Positions 5,762 through 12,344 of a DNA stretch of 14,171 nucleotides are shown here, piece after piece (within the stretch, counting starts at the first letter, position 1; each line of letters opens with the position of its first letter). The notes under the pieces are model-generated. The model was not told where the DNA came from. It did no database searches and saw nothing but the letters and a program-made list of their open reading frames with translations. The stretch is from the NCBI GenBank assembly GCA_902767195.1, contig CACXGS010000365.1, positions 1 to 14,171 of the forward strand, read 5' to 3'. This DNA is from an uncultured Lachnospiraceae bacterium (GTDB lineage: Bacteria; Bacillota_A; Clostridia; Lachnospirales; Lachnospiraceae). Both the position numbers and the translations under genes were made by a program.

Positions 5762-8122
5762 TCACTTTTCCCGTTCATAGCCTCTCTGCCTGCCGTAGAA
5801 AGCAAAGTGGCTTGGTCCTATTTTCGTCCAGCCTCCGATTTTATTCATAATGCCTGCAATCTCATAGGAATCCGACTTTTTGAAGTCTGAAGGGAACTTT
5901 CCAAAACACTCGCACCAGATCTCCAGATTACAGACCCTCTTTCTGGTTATCGTACCTTTTCCCCTGTCTTTGGTGATTCTGATTCCATTCAGGTAGTTTC
6001 TTCTCTGCAGAAGATCCATATTTTCCCAATCCTTCGGCAGCAAGGTTTCAAGATATTCGCGTACCAGGCCCTCACGTTCATCTGCCTCCATCGCTTCGCT
6101 CTGCTGCTCAGCCGCCTCTTTGGCATCTTCACCTTCCAGGTACAGCTTTTCCCCTTTTTTCCAGAGGACCAGTGTCTCTGCCCAGATCTGCTTCACTTCT
6201 TCATCCGTGATCTCCCACGACTTCTTGTTTCCATTACCGTTGACCTTCACCGGCCAAAAGCGACGATTTCCGGTAACGTCCCGCAAGAACCCGCTCTCTG
6301 CATTCGTCGATCCCACTATGACGCATTGCCTTGGATGACTCTCTACGTTTACGCCATACGCGGCCCTATATTTGTCATCCCTCCTGCTGATGAAGCTTTT
6401 GACTGTTTCAACATCCATTTTCCGCATGCCGGCAAGCTCGCCAAGCTCCAGGATCCAATACCCCTGCAATTTTTCCGGACCAGCTTTGTCCTTCATATCC
6501 GTCAGGGTAAGTGCGTCTGAGAACCATTCTTCTCCCGCCAGCCTGTTAAAGAACGTCGATTTTCCGACGCCCTGCGGACCGTTAAGGATCAGAACGCTGT
6601 CGAACTTTGTTCCTGGCCGATAGATCCTCGCTACCGCCGCAATCATCGTCTTGCGAATTACTGCCCGGTTGTAACTTGTATCTTCAGCCCCGAAATAATC
6701 AATGATCAAAGTCTCCACCCGGGGGATTCCATCCCATTCCGGCAGCGCCTCCAGATATTGTTTGATCGGATGGTAGGCTCGTTCGTGGGCTACTGTGACA
6801 ACAGCGTCTTTCGTCTTGTCTGACGCATAAACCCCATAGAGATTAGCAAGGTAAACCTTGAGTGCCGCAAAGTCAGCGTCGCTCCACCCTTCTTTAACCT
6901 GCTTCCACGGAAGCTCCCCCCTCGCGTCGATGCCATCACGATGGCAGTTAAAAGCAATGTTCTTCAGTGCCGGATCATGCCGCATAATCTGCACGATATT
7001 GTCCAGCGTAGCTTTGATATTTCCCTCTTTATTCAGCTCCAGTGATGCTTCCCAATTATCATCCTGATCAGAGAAGTCAATTTCCGCTTGAGCCTGACGA
7101 TCCCTTGCAAGCTGCATCTTTACCTCAGGATCTTCAGCAGCAAACTCGCACATCGCTTTCCATGATGGGAGTTTCGATGTGTCCATCTCTTCCGCCGTCT
7201 TTTCATCCAGCTTCCCAAACTTGTGAATTCTCACAAGATCGAATGCGTTCAAGAGCTTTCCACGAGCAGGGTCCGTCCCGTGATGGCTATATACCCACTT
7301 GTTGTCAAACACCTGGACGCCGGCACTTCCTTCACCCGGGATATAGTCATACCTCCCATCCAATGCCGATGGTTCATAGATTTCCCCGAGGAACTTTCCG
7401 ATAGCATCCGTAATCGTATAGGTCCGGCAGAACGCGCCGACAATATTCTTCTTCGTCAGCGGATCCTCCTGCTTCTTTGCCCGTTCTGTCGTATTTCTTA
7501 TTTCTCTGGACGATATCGGCCATGAAGCGATGTTCTTCCAATTTTCATATCTGGCCAGATACTCATCAGGATCCAGGGCTGGTCCGTCAACCTTCCTATA
7601 CTCAAATTGCCCGTCAGCTGACGTGCTGGGCCAGTACATCAGCCTGTTCGGTTCGTAGGTCGTATCGTCAAAAAAATCGATACCAATATCTGCCGCTACG
7701 AGCCTTGCCACAGCCTGGTATTCTTCCGGATCCACATCCCGGCTAAGCGGGATAATGAAACGAAGACGCGGCTTTTCGGGCGTATGTTTGTGTGTGGAAT
7801 ATACACAGAAACCGTAATCTGCAAGCAGTTCCACATCATCGATGATCCCTGGGATACCGAAATCCATATCAAGCGTAAGCATGGACCTGCATTCCACCGC
7901 ATCCTTCTTCCGTCTGTTTCCAGTCAAATGACCGCCGACAAAACCTCCGATATCCTTAATGTTGTCCTGTTCCGCCCGTGTTTTATTCTTGAATTCTTCC
8001 ATGGTCTCAGTAGTGACGTATGTGTTGGAAAGTCTTATACACAGATCTTCCCAGTTAATATCCGAATTCTTCCAGTTTTTGGAGTACCGCTGGTCTCCAT
8101 AGCATATTTTCAGTGTTTCCAT
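5762..8122 (-). CDS. Primase-helicase, virulence-associated E (VapE) family
   Basis: The replication initiator/primase-helicase of the element, about 786 aa. The N-terminal third matches an archaeo-eukaryotic primase (AEP) fold: LDMD near residues 85-88 supplies metal-binding acids, STHKH near 110-114 the conserved S-x-H type motif, followed by PRLRFIIPLSR and EPNRLMYWPS. A linker with YIPGEG and HGTDPARGK follows. The C-terminal half is an SF3-like helicase: Walker A GPQGVGKS (516-523), Walker B WILELGEL (557-564), sensor GSTN (605-608) and the VapE-typical GNRRFWPV. AGGAGG lies 9 nt before ATG 8122; a TTG one codon upstream is also open. A bipartite element precedes it by about 53 nt and the iteron region follows its stop, consistent with a helicase that loads at an origin beside its own gene. 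Confidence 0.93.
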   Translation of the reverse strand: METLKICYGDQRYSKNWKNSDINWEDLCIRLSNTYVTTETMEEFKNKTRAEQDNIKDIGGFVGGHLTGNRRKKDAVECRSMLTLDMDFGIPGIIDDVELLADYGFCVYSTHKHTPEKPRLRFIIPLSRDVDPEEYQAVARLVAADIGIDFFDDTTYEPNRLMYWPSTSADGQFEYRKVDGPALDPDEYLARYENWKNIASWPISSREIRNTTERAKKQEDPLTKKNIVGAFCRTYTITDAIGKFLGEIYEPSALDGRYDYIPGEGSAGVQVFDNKWVYSHHGTDPARGKLLNAFDLVRIHKFGKLDEKTAEEMDTSKLPSWKAMCEFAAEDPEVKMQLARDRQAQAEIDFSDQDDNWEASLELNKEGNIKATLDNIVQIMRHDPALKNIAFNCHRDGIDARGELPWKQVKEGWSDADFAALKVYLANLYGVYASDKTKDAVVTVAHERAYHPIKQYLEALPEWDGIPRVETLIIDYFGAEDTSYNRAVIRKTMIAAVARIYRPGTKFDSVLILNGPQGVGKSTFFNRLAGEEWFSDALTLTDMKDKAGPEKLQGYWILELGELAGMRKMDVETVKSFISRRDDKYRAAYGVNVESHPRQCVIVGSTNAESGFLRDVTGNRRFWPVKVNGNGNKKSWEITDEEVKQIWAETLVLWKKGEKLYLEGEDAKEAAEQQSEAMEADEREGLVREYLETLLPKDWENMDLLQRRNYLNGIRITKDRGKGTITRKRVCNLEIWCECFGKFPSDFKKSDSYEIAGIMNKIGGWTKIGPSHFAFYGRQRGYEREK

Positions 8123-8175
8123 CAAGCATGACCTCCTGTTTCTTAGTCCCGGACTTTGATAATCGTTTCATATAT

Positions 8176-8205
8176 CCAAGGACAGTAATTCCCCATTTCA
8201 CAACC
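8176..8205 (-). promoter_or_regulatory. Bipartite element copy 3, upstream of the VapE gene
   Basis: Minus strand: GGTTGT, 15 bp, TGTCCTTGG, followed by ATATAT. It lies between the hairpin after the second sigma-like gene and the VapE start. It closely matches copy 4, including the GAAA after the first half-site, TATAT after the second, and TTATCA 17 bp downstream of TGTCC. Confidence 0.65.
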
Positions 8206-8226
8206 AGATTCCCATATATTTTTTTC

Positions 8227-8261
8227 AGAGCCTCTGTCCTCCGCAGATTGGCAGAGGCTCT
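8227..8261. repeat. Stem-loop after the second sigma-like gene
   Basis: AGAGCCTCTG and CAGAGGCTCT form a perfect 10-bp stem around a 15-nt loop. It starts 7 nt past the stop of the 8269-8667 gene. It is a near copy of the stem-loop at 8758-8792 at an offset of 531 bp. An A-rich rather than T-rich run follows on the minus strand, so terminator strength is doubtful; it may be an attenuator or partial terminator. Confidence 0.6.
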
Positions 8262-8268
8262 TCCTTAC

Positions 8269-8667
8269 TTACCTGTACTCTTCCAGCTCAACCGCGAGTT
8301 TTATCCAAACACGTTTAAGCATCCTGCTCACGTCCGGCTGCGGCATGCCGATTTCGCTTCCAATTTGATCCTCCGTTACCGCGTCCCCGAAAAGCAGGAC
8401 GGCTTTCTTTTCCCGTTCCGGGAGTCTGTCAATTGCCGCATACAACGCATTGATCAGAATCTTTTGCTCAATCAACTCCTCCACAAGAGGCCCCGGGGCC
8501 TGGAAATCCATCCTTTGTTCCCCATAAAGCTCATCCAGACTGAGATGTGTCCTGTACCAATAGTCCTTATATTCCAGACCGTTTTTCATATATCTCTTGG
8601 CCTCGAGTGTGTATTTGCTGAAATGCCCGCCTTTTATCTGCTTTTCCCATTCATGTTTCCTATACAT
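8269..8667 (-). CDS. Sigma-70 region 4-like regulator, copy 2
   Basis: A protein of 132 aa. Residues 46-132 are clearly homologous to the C-terminal part of the neighbouring 8799-9272 product (shared MDF, LVE, YAAI, REK-AVLLF, QIG-EIGM, KLAVELEEYR). The region at about 80-125 has the helix-turn-helix pattern of sigma-70 region 4 (LPEREKKAVLLF, then EDQIGSEIGMPQPDVSRMLKRV). No region 2 is present, so on its own it would not melt a -10 element; it resembles the sigma-like late or early activators of Firmicutes phages. It lacks the cysteine cluster of copy 1. The start at ATG 8667 has AGGAGG 7 nt upstream. Bipartite element copy 4 lies about 40 nt upstream of the start, so this gene may be controlled by its paralogue or by itself. 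Confidence 0.82.
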   Translation of the reverse strand: MYRKHEWEKQIKGGHFSKYTLEAKRYMKNGLEYKDYWYRTHLSLDELYGEQRMDFQAPGPLVEELIEQKILINALYAAIDRLPEREKKAVLLFGDAVTEDQIGSEIGMPQPDVSRMLKRVWIKLAVELEEYR

Positions 8668-8708
8668 ATGATTTCCTCCTCTACATGCGTGATAATGTTT
8701 CTATATCT

Positions 8709-8738
8709 CCAAGGACAATAAATTCCCGTTTCACAACC
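8709..8738 (-). promoter_or_regulatory. Bipartite element copy 4, upstream of sigma-like gene 2
   Basis: Minus strand: GGTTGT, 15 bp, TGTCCTTGG, then AGATATAG. It lies about 40 nt upstream of ATG 8667. A GAGGCTCTG word occurs both in the preceding stem-loop and directly against the first half-site, so stem-loop and element were probably duplicated as one unit. Confidence 0.65.
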
Positions 8739-8757
8739 AGAGCCTCAAATATTTTTC

Positions 8758-8792
8758 AGAGCCTCTGCCCTCCGTAGAATGACAGAGGCTCT
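8758..8792. repeat. Stem-loop after the first sigma-like gene
   Basis: AGAGCCTCTG (8758-8767) pairs with CAGAGGCTCT (8783-8792) around a 15-nt loop. Both arms are identical to those of the stem-loop at 8227-8261 and the loop is the same length. It is 6 nt beyond the stop at 8799. TTTGT follows on the plus strand and GAAAAAT on the minus strand, so neither strand gives a strong intrinsic terminator. Confidence 0.6.
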
Positions 8793-8798
8793 TTGTGC

Positions 8799-9272
8799 TT
8801 ACGAGTTCCTGTACTCTTCCAGCTCAACTGCCAGCTTTGCAAAAACACGCTGAAGGAGCTTGCTGGCGCCCTGCTGTGACATGCCGATCTCTTTTCCGAT
8901 CTGCGCCTGAGACGCCTTGTACATGAAGAGAAGGACCGCTGTCTTTTCTCGGTCAGGAAGTTCGTTAATTGCTGCATAAATCGCGTCATTCCGGGTCTTC
9001 AGCATGACCTGGTCCTCCACAAGATTGGACCGATCCGGAAAATCCATTCCCTGTTCCGCCATAAGCCTATTCAGGCTGAGCGGAGTTCCGTGCCTATGAT
9101 GAGGACATCCAGCACAGTTCCCATTACATCTCCTGTCACCAATCATGCATCTTGCACGGCGTTCGTTATTCCTATGCTCTCTCCATTCTTCTCTCATATA
9201 TGTGCGATAAATCTCTTCTGTTACATGAACTTCTTTGCCATCGACGGTTAAATAGTATTCTCTCTGTTCCAT
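8799..9272 (-). CDS. Sigma-70 region 4-like regulator with N-terminal cysteine cluster, copy 1
   Basis: A protein of 157 aa. The N-terminus (EYYLTVDGKEVHVTEEIYRTY) and the following C42-x6-C49-x3-C53-x2-C56 cluster with adjacent histidines match a type of sigma-70-like protein common in Firmicutes mobile elements; the cluster probably binds zinc. Residues 105-150 contain the sigma region 4 helix-turn-helix (LPDREKTAVLLF, then AQIGKEIGMSQQGASKLLQRV). No region 2 is present. ATG 9272 is chosen because AAAGGA lies just upstream. The frame stays open to a GTG at 9368, but that start has no ribosome binding site and would add an implausible hydrophobic leader. It is the first gene of the leftward early region. 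Unlike four downstream units it has no bipartite element upstream, only a housekeeping-type promoter candidate at 9448-9475. Confidence 0.85.
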   Translation of the reverse strand: MEQREYYLTVDGKEVHVTEEIYRTYMREEWREHRNNERRARCMIGDRRCNGNCAGCPHHRHGTPLSLNRLMAEQGMDFPDRSNLVEDQVMLKTRNDAIYAAINELPDREKTAVLLFMYKASQAQIGKEIGMSQQGASKLLQRVFAKLAVELEEYRNS

Positions 9273-9447
9273 CTCATGTCCTTTCCGTCCGATCAAGAAC
9301 GGCAGGATCACAAGCAGAACTCTGAATACCGATAATATCCACGGCCTCCAATGCCCAAAAAGGCGCACGAAAGTAAGGTGGGGGCAATCGGATCCCTCAA
9401 AACGGTCTTTATGACCGAGTCTGGAATTCTATGTGCATCCCGCCGTC

Positions 9448-9475
9448 CTTATAGCGCTATTCGGACTTTGGTAAA
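9448..9475 (-). promoter_or_regulatory. Housekeeping-type promoter candidate for the first sigma-like gene
   Basis: Minus strand -35 TTTACC (9470-9475), 16-bp spacer, -10 TATAAG (9448-9453). The predicted start near 9441 gives a leader of about 170 nt to ATG 9272. The match is moderate, but it is the best candidate upstream of this gene. Confidence 0.4.
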
Positions 9476-9588
9476 TTTTTTGTGAGGCTGATGCCTCTGT
9501 TGCTGAATTCTATATTACGCTATTGCAAGGCATAATAAAATTCCACCCAAAAACCCCCTCTTTTATCAAATTTAGTGATATGTAACTG

Positions 9589-9617
9589 TTGCTTATCATA
9601 TTATTTTGTTATATAAT
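9589..9617 (+). promoter_or_regulatory. Sigma-A-type promoter of the rightward zinc-finger gene
   Basis: -35 TTGCTT (9589-9594), 17-bp AT-rich spacer, perfect -10 TATAAT (9612-9617). Transcription would begin near 9624, leaving a leader of about 100 nt with the palindrome at 9640-9679 and a GGGAGG ribosome binding site at 9710-9715. Confidence 0.65.
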
Positions 9618-9639
9618 GAATATGTTTTTTCAGATAAAC

Positions 9640-9679
9640 TTATTACGCAGAAACCATTACATAATGGTTTCTGTAATAA
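9640..9679 (+). repeat. Near-perfect palindrome in the leader of the zinc-finger gene
   Basis: CAGAAACCATTA (9648-9659) and TAATGGTTTCTG (9662-9673) pair over 12 bp with only CA between them. TTATTA (9640-9645) and TAATAA (9674-9679) extend the stem past a 2-nt bulge. It starts about 16 nt after the predicted transcription start. It could be a dimer operator or a 5' mRNA stem-loop. No T-tract follows, so it is not a simple terminator. Confidence 0.6.
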
Positions 9680-9726
9680 TAAGGCAGTTCTGAGGTTCGC
9701 TCTATTTCCGGGAGGTGGCTGAAAAA

Positions 9727-10962
9727 ATGTATGAAAAAAGTATTAAATCTTTGTTATATAACATGTTTCGATTCGACGGCTTTGCCTGCAAATGTCGCGT
9801 AGACATAAAAAATGTGGCCCCCGGCGTTAACACGCCAGAGACCACACTAAAGTTATATTCGGATATAAAGAGTCCGCTCAAGTTTTCCTACGTAGACAAA
9901 ATTGGTTTATGCCTTACAGGTCCGGGAGGTGCGATACACTCCAGTAATGTCCTCGGCCAATTAATTGCACTTCCCAACGGGGATCTTGATAAACACATAG
10001 CGTTTATTAACACGTTTGGTTTTTTATTCCCGCTGAAACCTGATACATACCTGGCCATTGATGCTTCCGCATTTATGAACTTGATCAACAGGATAAAAGC
10101 AACTCTTCGCCTGATGAACGCCATTGCAGGACGGAAGAATTATCCAAATATGCTTAAAAGTATCGCGTATCTGCTCTACACTAATCCGATATCTATCCAA
10201 ACAGAAGATATAGAATATACAACATACATCCACCCTTACACCCAACTCATCGACAGCTTTAATCAATATCCGGATATTAATAACAACGTAGAAGTATTTA
10301 ATAAGGGAACATACTCCGTTGACGATACTTTACTAAAACGGCCAAATCCAATATCAATTGACTATTTTAATGCTGTCCGCGGCGGCTTCGGTTCTGCACA
10401 GCCCGGTACCGAGAGTCCGCGTTTCAAACACCTGTTTGCGATGTACACAAATCTTCCTGATGTTGGAGACGAGCTCCGCGCAATCATTGATTTTTTCTAC
10501 CACTATCAGACAGAAGTTGGGGTAATCCGCGAAGTACATTACGATAGTATTGATTTCTATTCCCCTAAAAAAGGATTCGACTTATCCGATGAAATGAAAG
10601 CAGCGCTCTTAAAGATTGCTCCAAGCGTCCTTGCGGCTGAGATCAATCATAATATTTCGGGAATACACCCTAAATATGATTCGTATTCTCTTACACCAGA
10701 CTGGCAGGTCGATAATCTATTACAAGGGCTTTACTTTTCCATTTTTTATATGAAACCTGGGGTTCAAATATATAAAGAATGCAACAATCCAAATTGCCAC
10801 AGACATAAGTTCTTTCTTATTACAGTCACGCGAAGGAATAAGAAATATTGTTGTACTGAATGTGCTCGGGCGGCTGCTTCGCAGCGCTTTCGCCAACGGC
10901 AGCTCGAAAAGAAATTTAATGGACTGTCTGGAAAGCAACAGAATGAAGGAAGCAGTGATTAA
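9727..10962 (+). CDS. Protein with C-terminal CGNR/ABATE-like zinc finger, 411 aa
   Basis: The only rightward gene. The C-terminus carries a treble-clef-like finger: C352-x4-C357, a basic FFLITVTRRNKKYC stretch with C375/C376, and C379, followed by ARAAASQRFRQRQ. This is the pattern of CGNR-type fingers, where an arginine-rich helix after the last cysteines binds DNA. The long N-terminal region has a segment (AFINTFGFLFPL near 92-102) resembling the ABATE/DUF6076 kind of domain, but this is a weak match. Predicted cytoplasmic, possibly a transcription regulator or stress/defence protein. ATG 9727 is chosen 11 nt after GGGAGG; a GTG at 9715 lies inside that site. It has its own promoter and palindrome and faces the restriction operon convergently, so it is probably an independent cargo gene. 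Confidence 0.75.
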   Translation: MYEKSIKSLLYNMFRFDGFACKCRVDIKNVAPGVNTPETTLKLYSDIKSPLKFSYVDKIGLCLTGPGGAIHSSNVLGQLIALPNGDLDKHIAFINTFGFLFPLKPDTYLAIDASAFMNLINRIKATLRLMNAIAGRKNYPNMLKSIAYLLYTNPISIQTEDIEYTTYIHPYTQLIDSFNQYPDINNNVEVFNKGTYSVDDTLLKRPNPISIDYFNAVRGGFGSAQPGTESPRFKHLFAMYTNLPDVGDELRAIIDFFYHYQTEVGVIREVHYDSIDFYSPKKGFDLSDEMKAALLKIAPSVLAAEINHNISGIHPKYDSYSLTPDWQVDNLLQGLYFSIFYMKPGVQIYKECNNPNCHRHKFFLITVTRRNKKYCCTECARAAASQRFRQRQLEKKFNGLSGKQQNEGSSD

Positions 10963-10998
10963 TATATTCCTCATGCCCAGCCGCCTCGAGACGCATGC

Positions 10999-11043
10999 AA
11001 AACAAAAAGGCCTTACCTCCATAAGTAGTAGAGGTAAGGCCTT
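10999..11043 (-). terminator. Intrinsic terminator of the LlaJI-type operon
   Basis: AAGGCCTTACCTC (11007-11019) and its exact complement (11031-11043) form a 13-bp stem with an 11-nt loop. Read on the minus strand it starts 3 nt after the nuclease stop and is followed by TTTTTGTT. On the plus strand there is no T-run after the stem, though it may also impede transcription arriving from the 9727-10962 gene. Confidence 0.88.
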
Positions 11044-11046
11044 GTC

Positions 11047-12321
11047 CTATTTAACTATTGGTTCCGATAGTTCCTTTCGACTATTAACTTTTTCAATATT
11101 TGTTATCAAACACTTCTTCTGACTCTCAGGCATTCCAATGAAATTGTACATTAAAAATCGAGTGTCAACTACGATGCCCTGGATCCTTTCGTAATTATAC
11201 ATGTGGGGTTCTTCAGCTTTCCATCTCCAGTCAGCAACAGCTTCACCGATGTTTCCCATATTTTCGCCAAACAGGAACACATTATCTTTTTTATTAAAAG
11301 GCATGATGAACGCACTGTAGATATGCATATCTGGGACGCGTTTCATTCGAGCTATATACTCTCCATAAGTAATCTGTTTCGAAACGTCCGCGCAGTCCGG
11401 TAGATGATCTGGATTGTGGCTTTGCCCATACTGATACAGTTTTGCATCTACAATATAATAATTATCGCCATAGACCATAATTGTATCTGGTTGCAAAGAT
11501 ATTCTTTCATTTTGGAATCCAGGATCAAGCAGCCAGCGTGTTCTGGGGAAATACTGGTCTTTGTCCTTCACACCAAATGCTCGATCAACCATCTTTTTCC
11601 AGATTCTCTCAAAATAGGCAGTTCCGAAATAATACTCGTTTTCAGGAGCGTGCTCGTATATATAGGCCAGCATATCAAGCATTGCTGAGAAAAGATCTCG
11701 TTCCATGCCGCTATTCGTCTGTGCCAGTTTACTTTGCAGTATATATATGGATTCATTAACAGAGGGATATGCTTCCGGTTTTTCGGGCATAAATGGTACA
11801 TAGAGCCATCCCATTTTCTCAAAGGCCGCGTAAACGCAGAACTTGTGTATTTGTGTGATCTGTTTACTGGCACTTGGTTTATCAGCACGAACTGTCATGC
11901 TGGTAAAAACCACGGATCCGTTTTTTTGAATCAGAGGCTGTTGCTGCCGTAATGTCCTGGGCCATGACGCGGTTCCTTTTGTATCAGTCCTGTATTTGGA
12001 GTCTGTTTCAGTATAATACCGCCCAGTTCTGAGAAAATCCCTTATAATTTTCAGGTATGCATGCATGGGGAAGTCTATGATTCCGAGGGTCCCAAATTTA
12101 GGGGCTTCCGTTGGTTTATCCTCTTCCATAAAAGCGCCTAAAATCCCCAGCAGATTCTCCACGTCGACACGGAGATCGTCATCATTTTCAGGGAGTTGAT
12201 ATCCTATCGGAAAATAGATGTTAGCATCATGTGTATCTGCTTTTATACCAACAAATCCATCCCCGGTTGTGTCTGTGTTTACATGGCATCTCTTCCTTAA
12301 GCTTCTTTCTGGATCCACCAT
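11047..12321 (-). CDS. LlaJI family restriction endonuclease subunit (McrC-like)
   Basis: A 424-aa protein with a PD-(D/E)XK nuclease core in the C-terminal half: LQPDTIMVYGDNYYIVDAKLY gives P278-D279 and D292-A-K294, with a supporting glutamate at FERIW near 238 and a glutamine-containing SKQITYGEY helix near 316. The N-terminal part (WPRTLRQQQPLI, FTSMTVRADKP) is characteristic of LlaJI-type nuclease subunits. In LlaJI an McrB-like NTPase and this subunit act together to cut DNA. ATG 12321 follows GGCGG at about 8 nt and starts 23 bp after the NTPase stop, so the two are co-transcribed. The terminator at 10999-11043 ends the operon. No cognate methyltransferase is seen, so whether it cuts unmodified or modified DNA is open. 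Confidence 0.88.
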   Translation of the reverse strand: MVDPERSLRKRCHVNTDTTGDGFVGIKADTHDANIYFPIGYQLPENDDDLRVDVENLLGILGAFMEEDKPTEAPKFGTLGIIDFPMHAYLKIIRDFLRTGRYYTETDSKYRTDTKGTASWPRTLRQQQPLIQKNGSVVFTSMTVRADKPSASKQITQIHKFCVYAAFEKMGWLYVPFMPEKPEAYPSVNESIYILQSKLAQTNSGMERDLFSAMLDMLAYIYEHAPENEYYFGTAYFERIWKKMVDRAFGVKDKDQYFPRTRWLLDPGFQNERISLQPDTIMVYGDNYYIVDAKLYQYGQSHNPDHLPDCADVSKQITYGEYIARMKRVPDMHIYSAFIMPFNKKDNVFLFGENMGNIGEAVADWRWKAEEPHMYNYERIQGIVVDTRFLMYNFIGMPESQKKCLITNIEKVNSRKELSEPIVK

Positions 12322-12344
12322 CTGATTACCGCCTTTATATACTG

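Larger units (their letters stand above)
8176..9065 (-). repeat. Tandem duplication: sigma-like gene, stem-loop and bipartite element
   Basis: Three landmarks recur at a nearly constant offset: element (8709 versus 8176, 533 bp), stem-loop (8758 versus 8227, 531 bp) and gene stop (8799 versus 8269, 530 bp). The coding similarity reaches back to about residue 46 of copy 2 and residue 70 of copy 1. The N-termini are unrelated. This indicates an old duplication of a unit of about 530 bp followed by replacement or divergence of one N-terminus. Confidence 0.7.
9273..9726. other. Divergent intergenic control region
   Basis: About 450 bp without a supportable gene separates the leftward sigma-like gene from the rightward zinc-finger gene. 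It holds a promoter candidate in each direction, the 40-bp leader palindrome of the rightward gene, a GAGGC-TGAT-GCCTC mini-hairpin (9484-9497), and an imperfect TATCA-N7-TGATA dyad near 9564-9580 just upstream of the rightward promoter, which could be an operator. Two copies of a GAATTCTAT word occur near 9424 and 9505. No regulator gene of cI/Cro type is present in the window. Confidence 0.6.

Noticed and set aside
7042..7404. Plus-strand ORFs inside the VapE gene
   Set aside because: They overlap the continuous, motif-bearing primase-helicase frame and have unlikely composition (Ser/Pro/His-rich).
8113..8721. 202-aa plus-strand ORF
   Set aside because: It is antisense to the second sigma-like gene and crosses the stem-loop and bipartite element. 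Its composition looks like a shadow frame and it has no ribosome binding site, while the minus-strand gene is well supported.
8227..8792. Stem-loops after the sigma-like genes as intrinsic terminators
   Set aside because: Stems are good but the minus-strand sequence after them is GAAAAAT, not a U-tract, so I list them as stem-loops only.
9273..9368. Upstream GTG start extending the first sigma-like protein by 32 residues
   Set aside because: No ribosome binding site before 9368, and the extension is a hydrophobic stretch not expected on this family; ATG 9272 has a purine-rich site.
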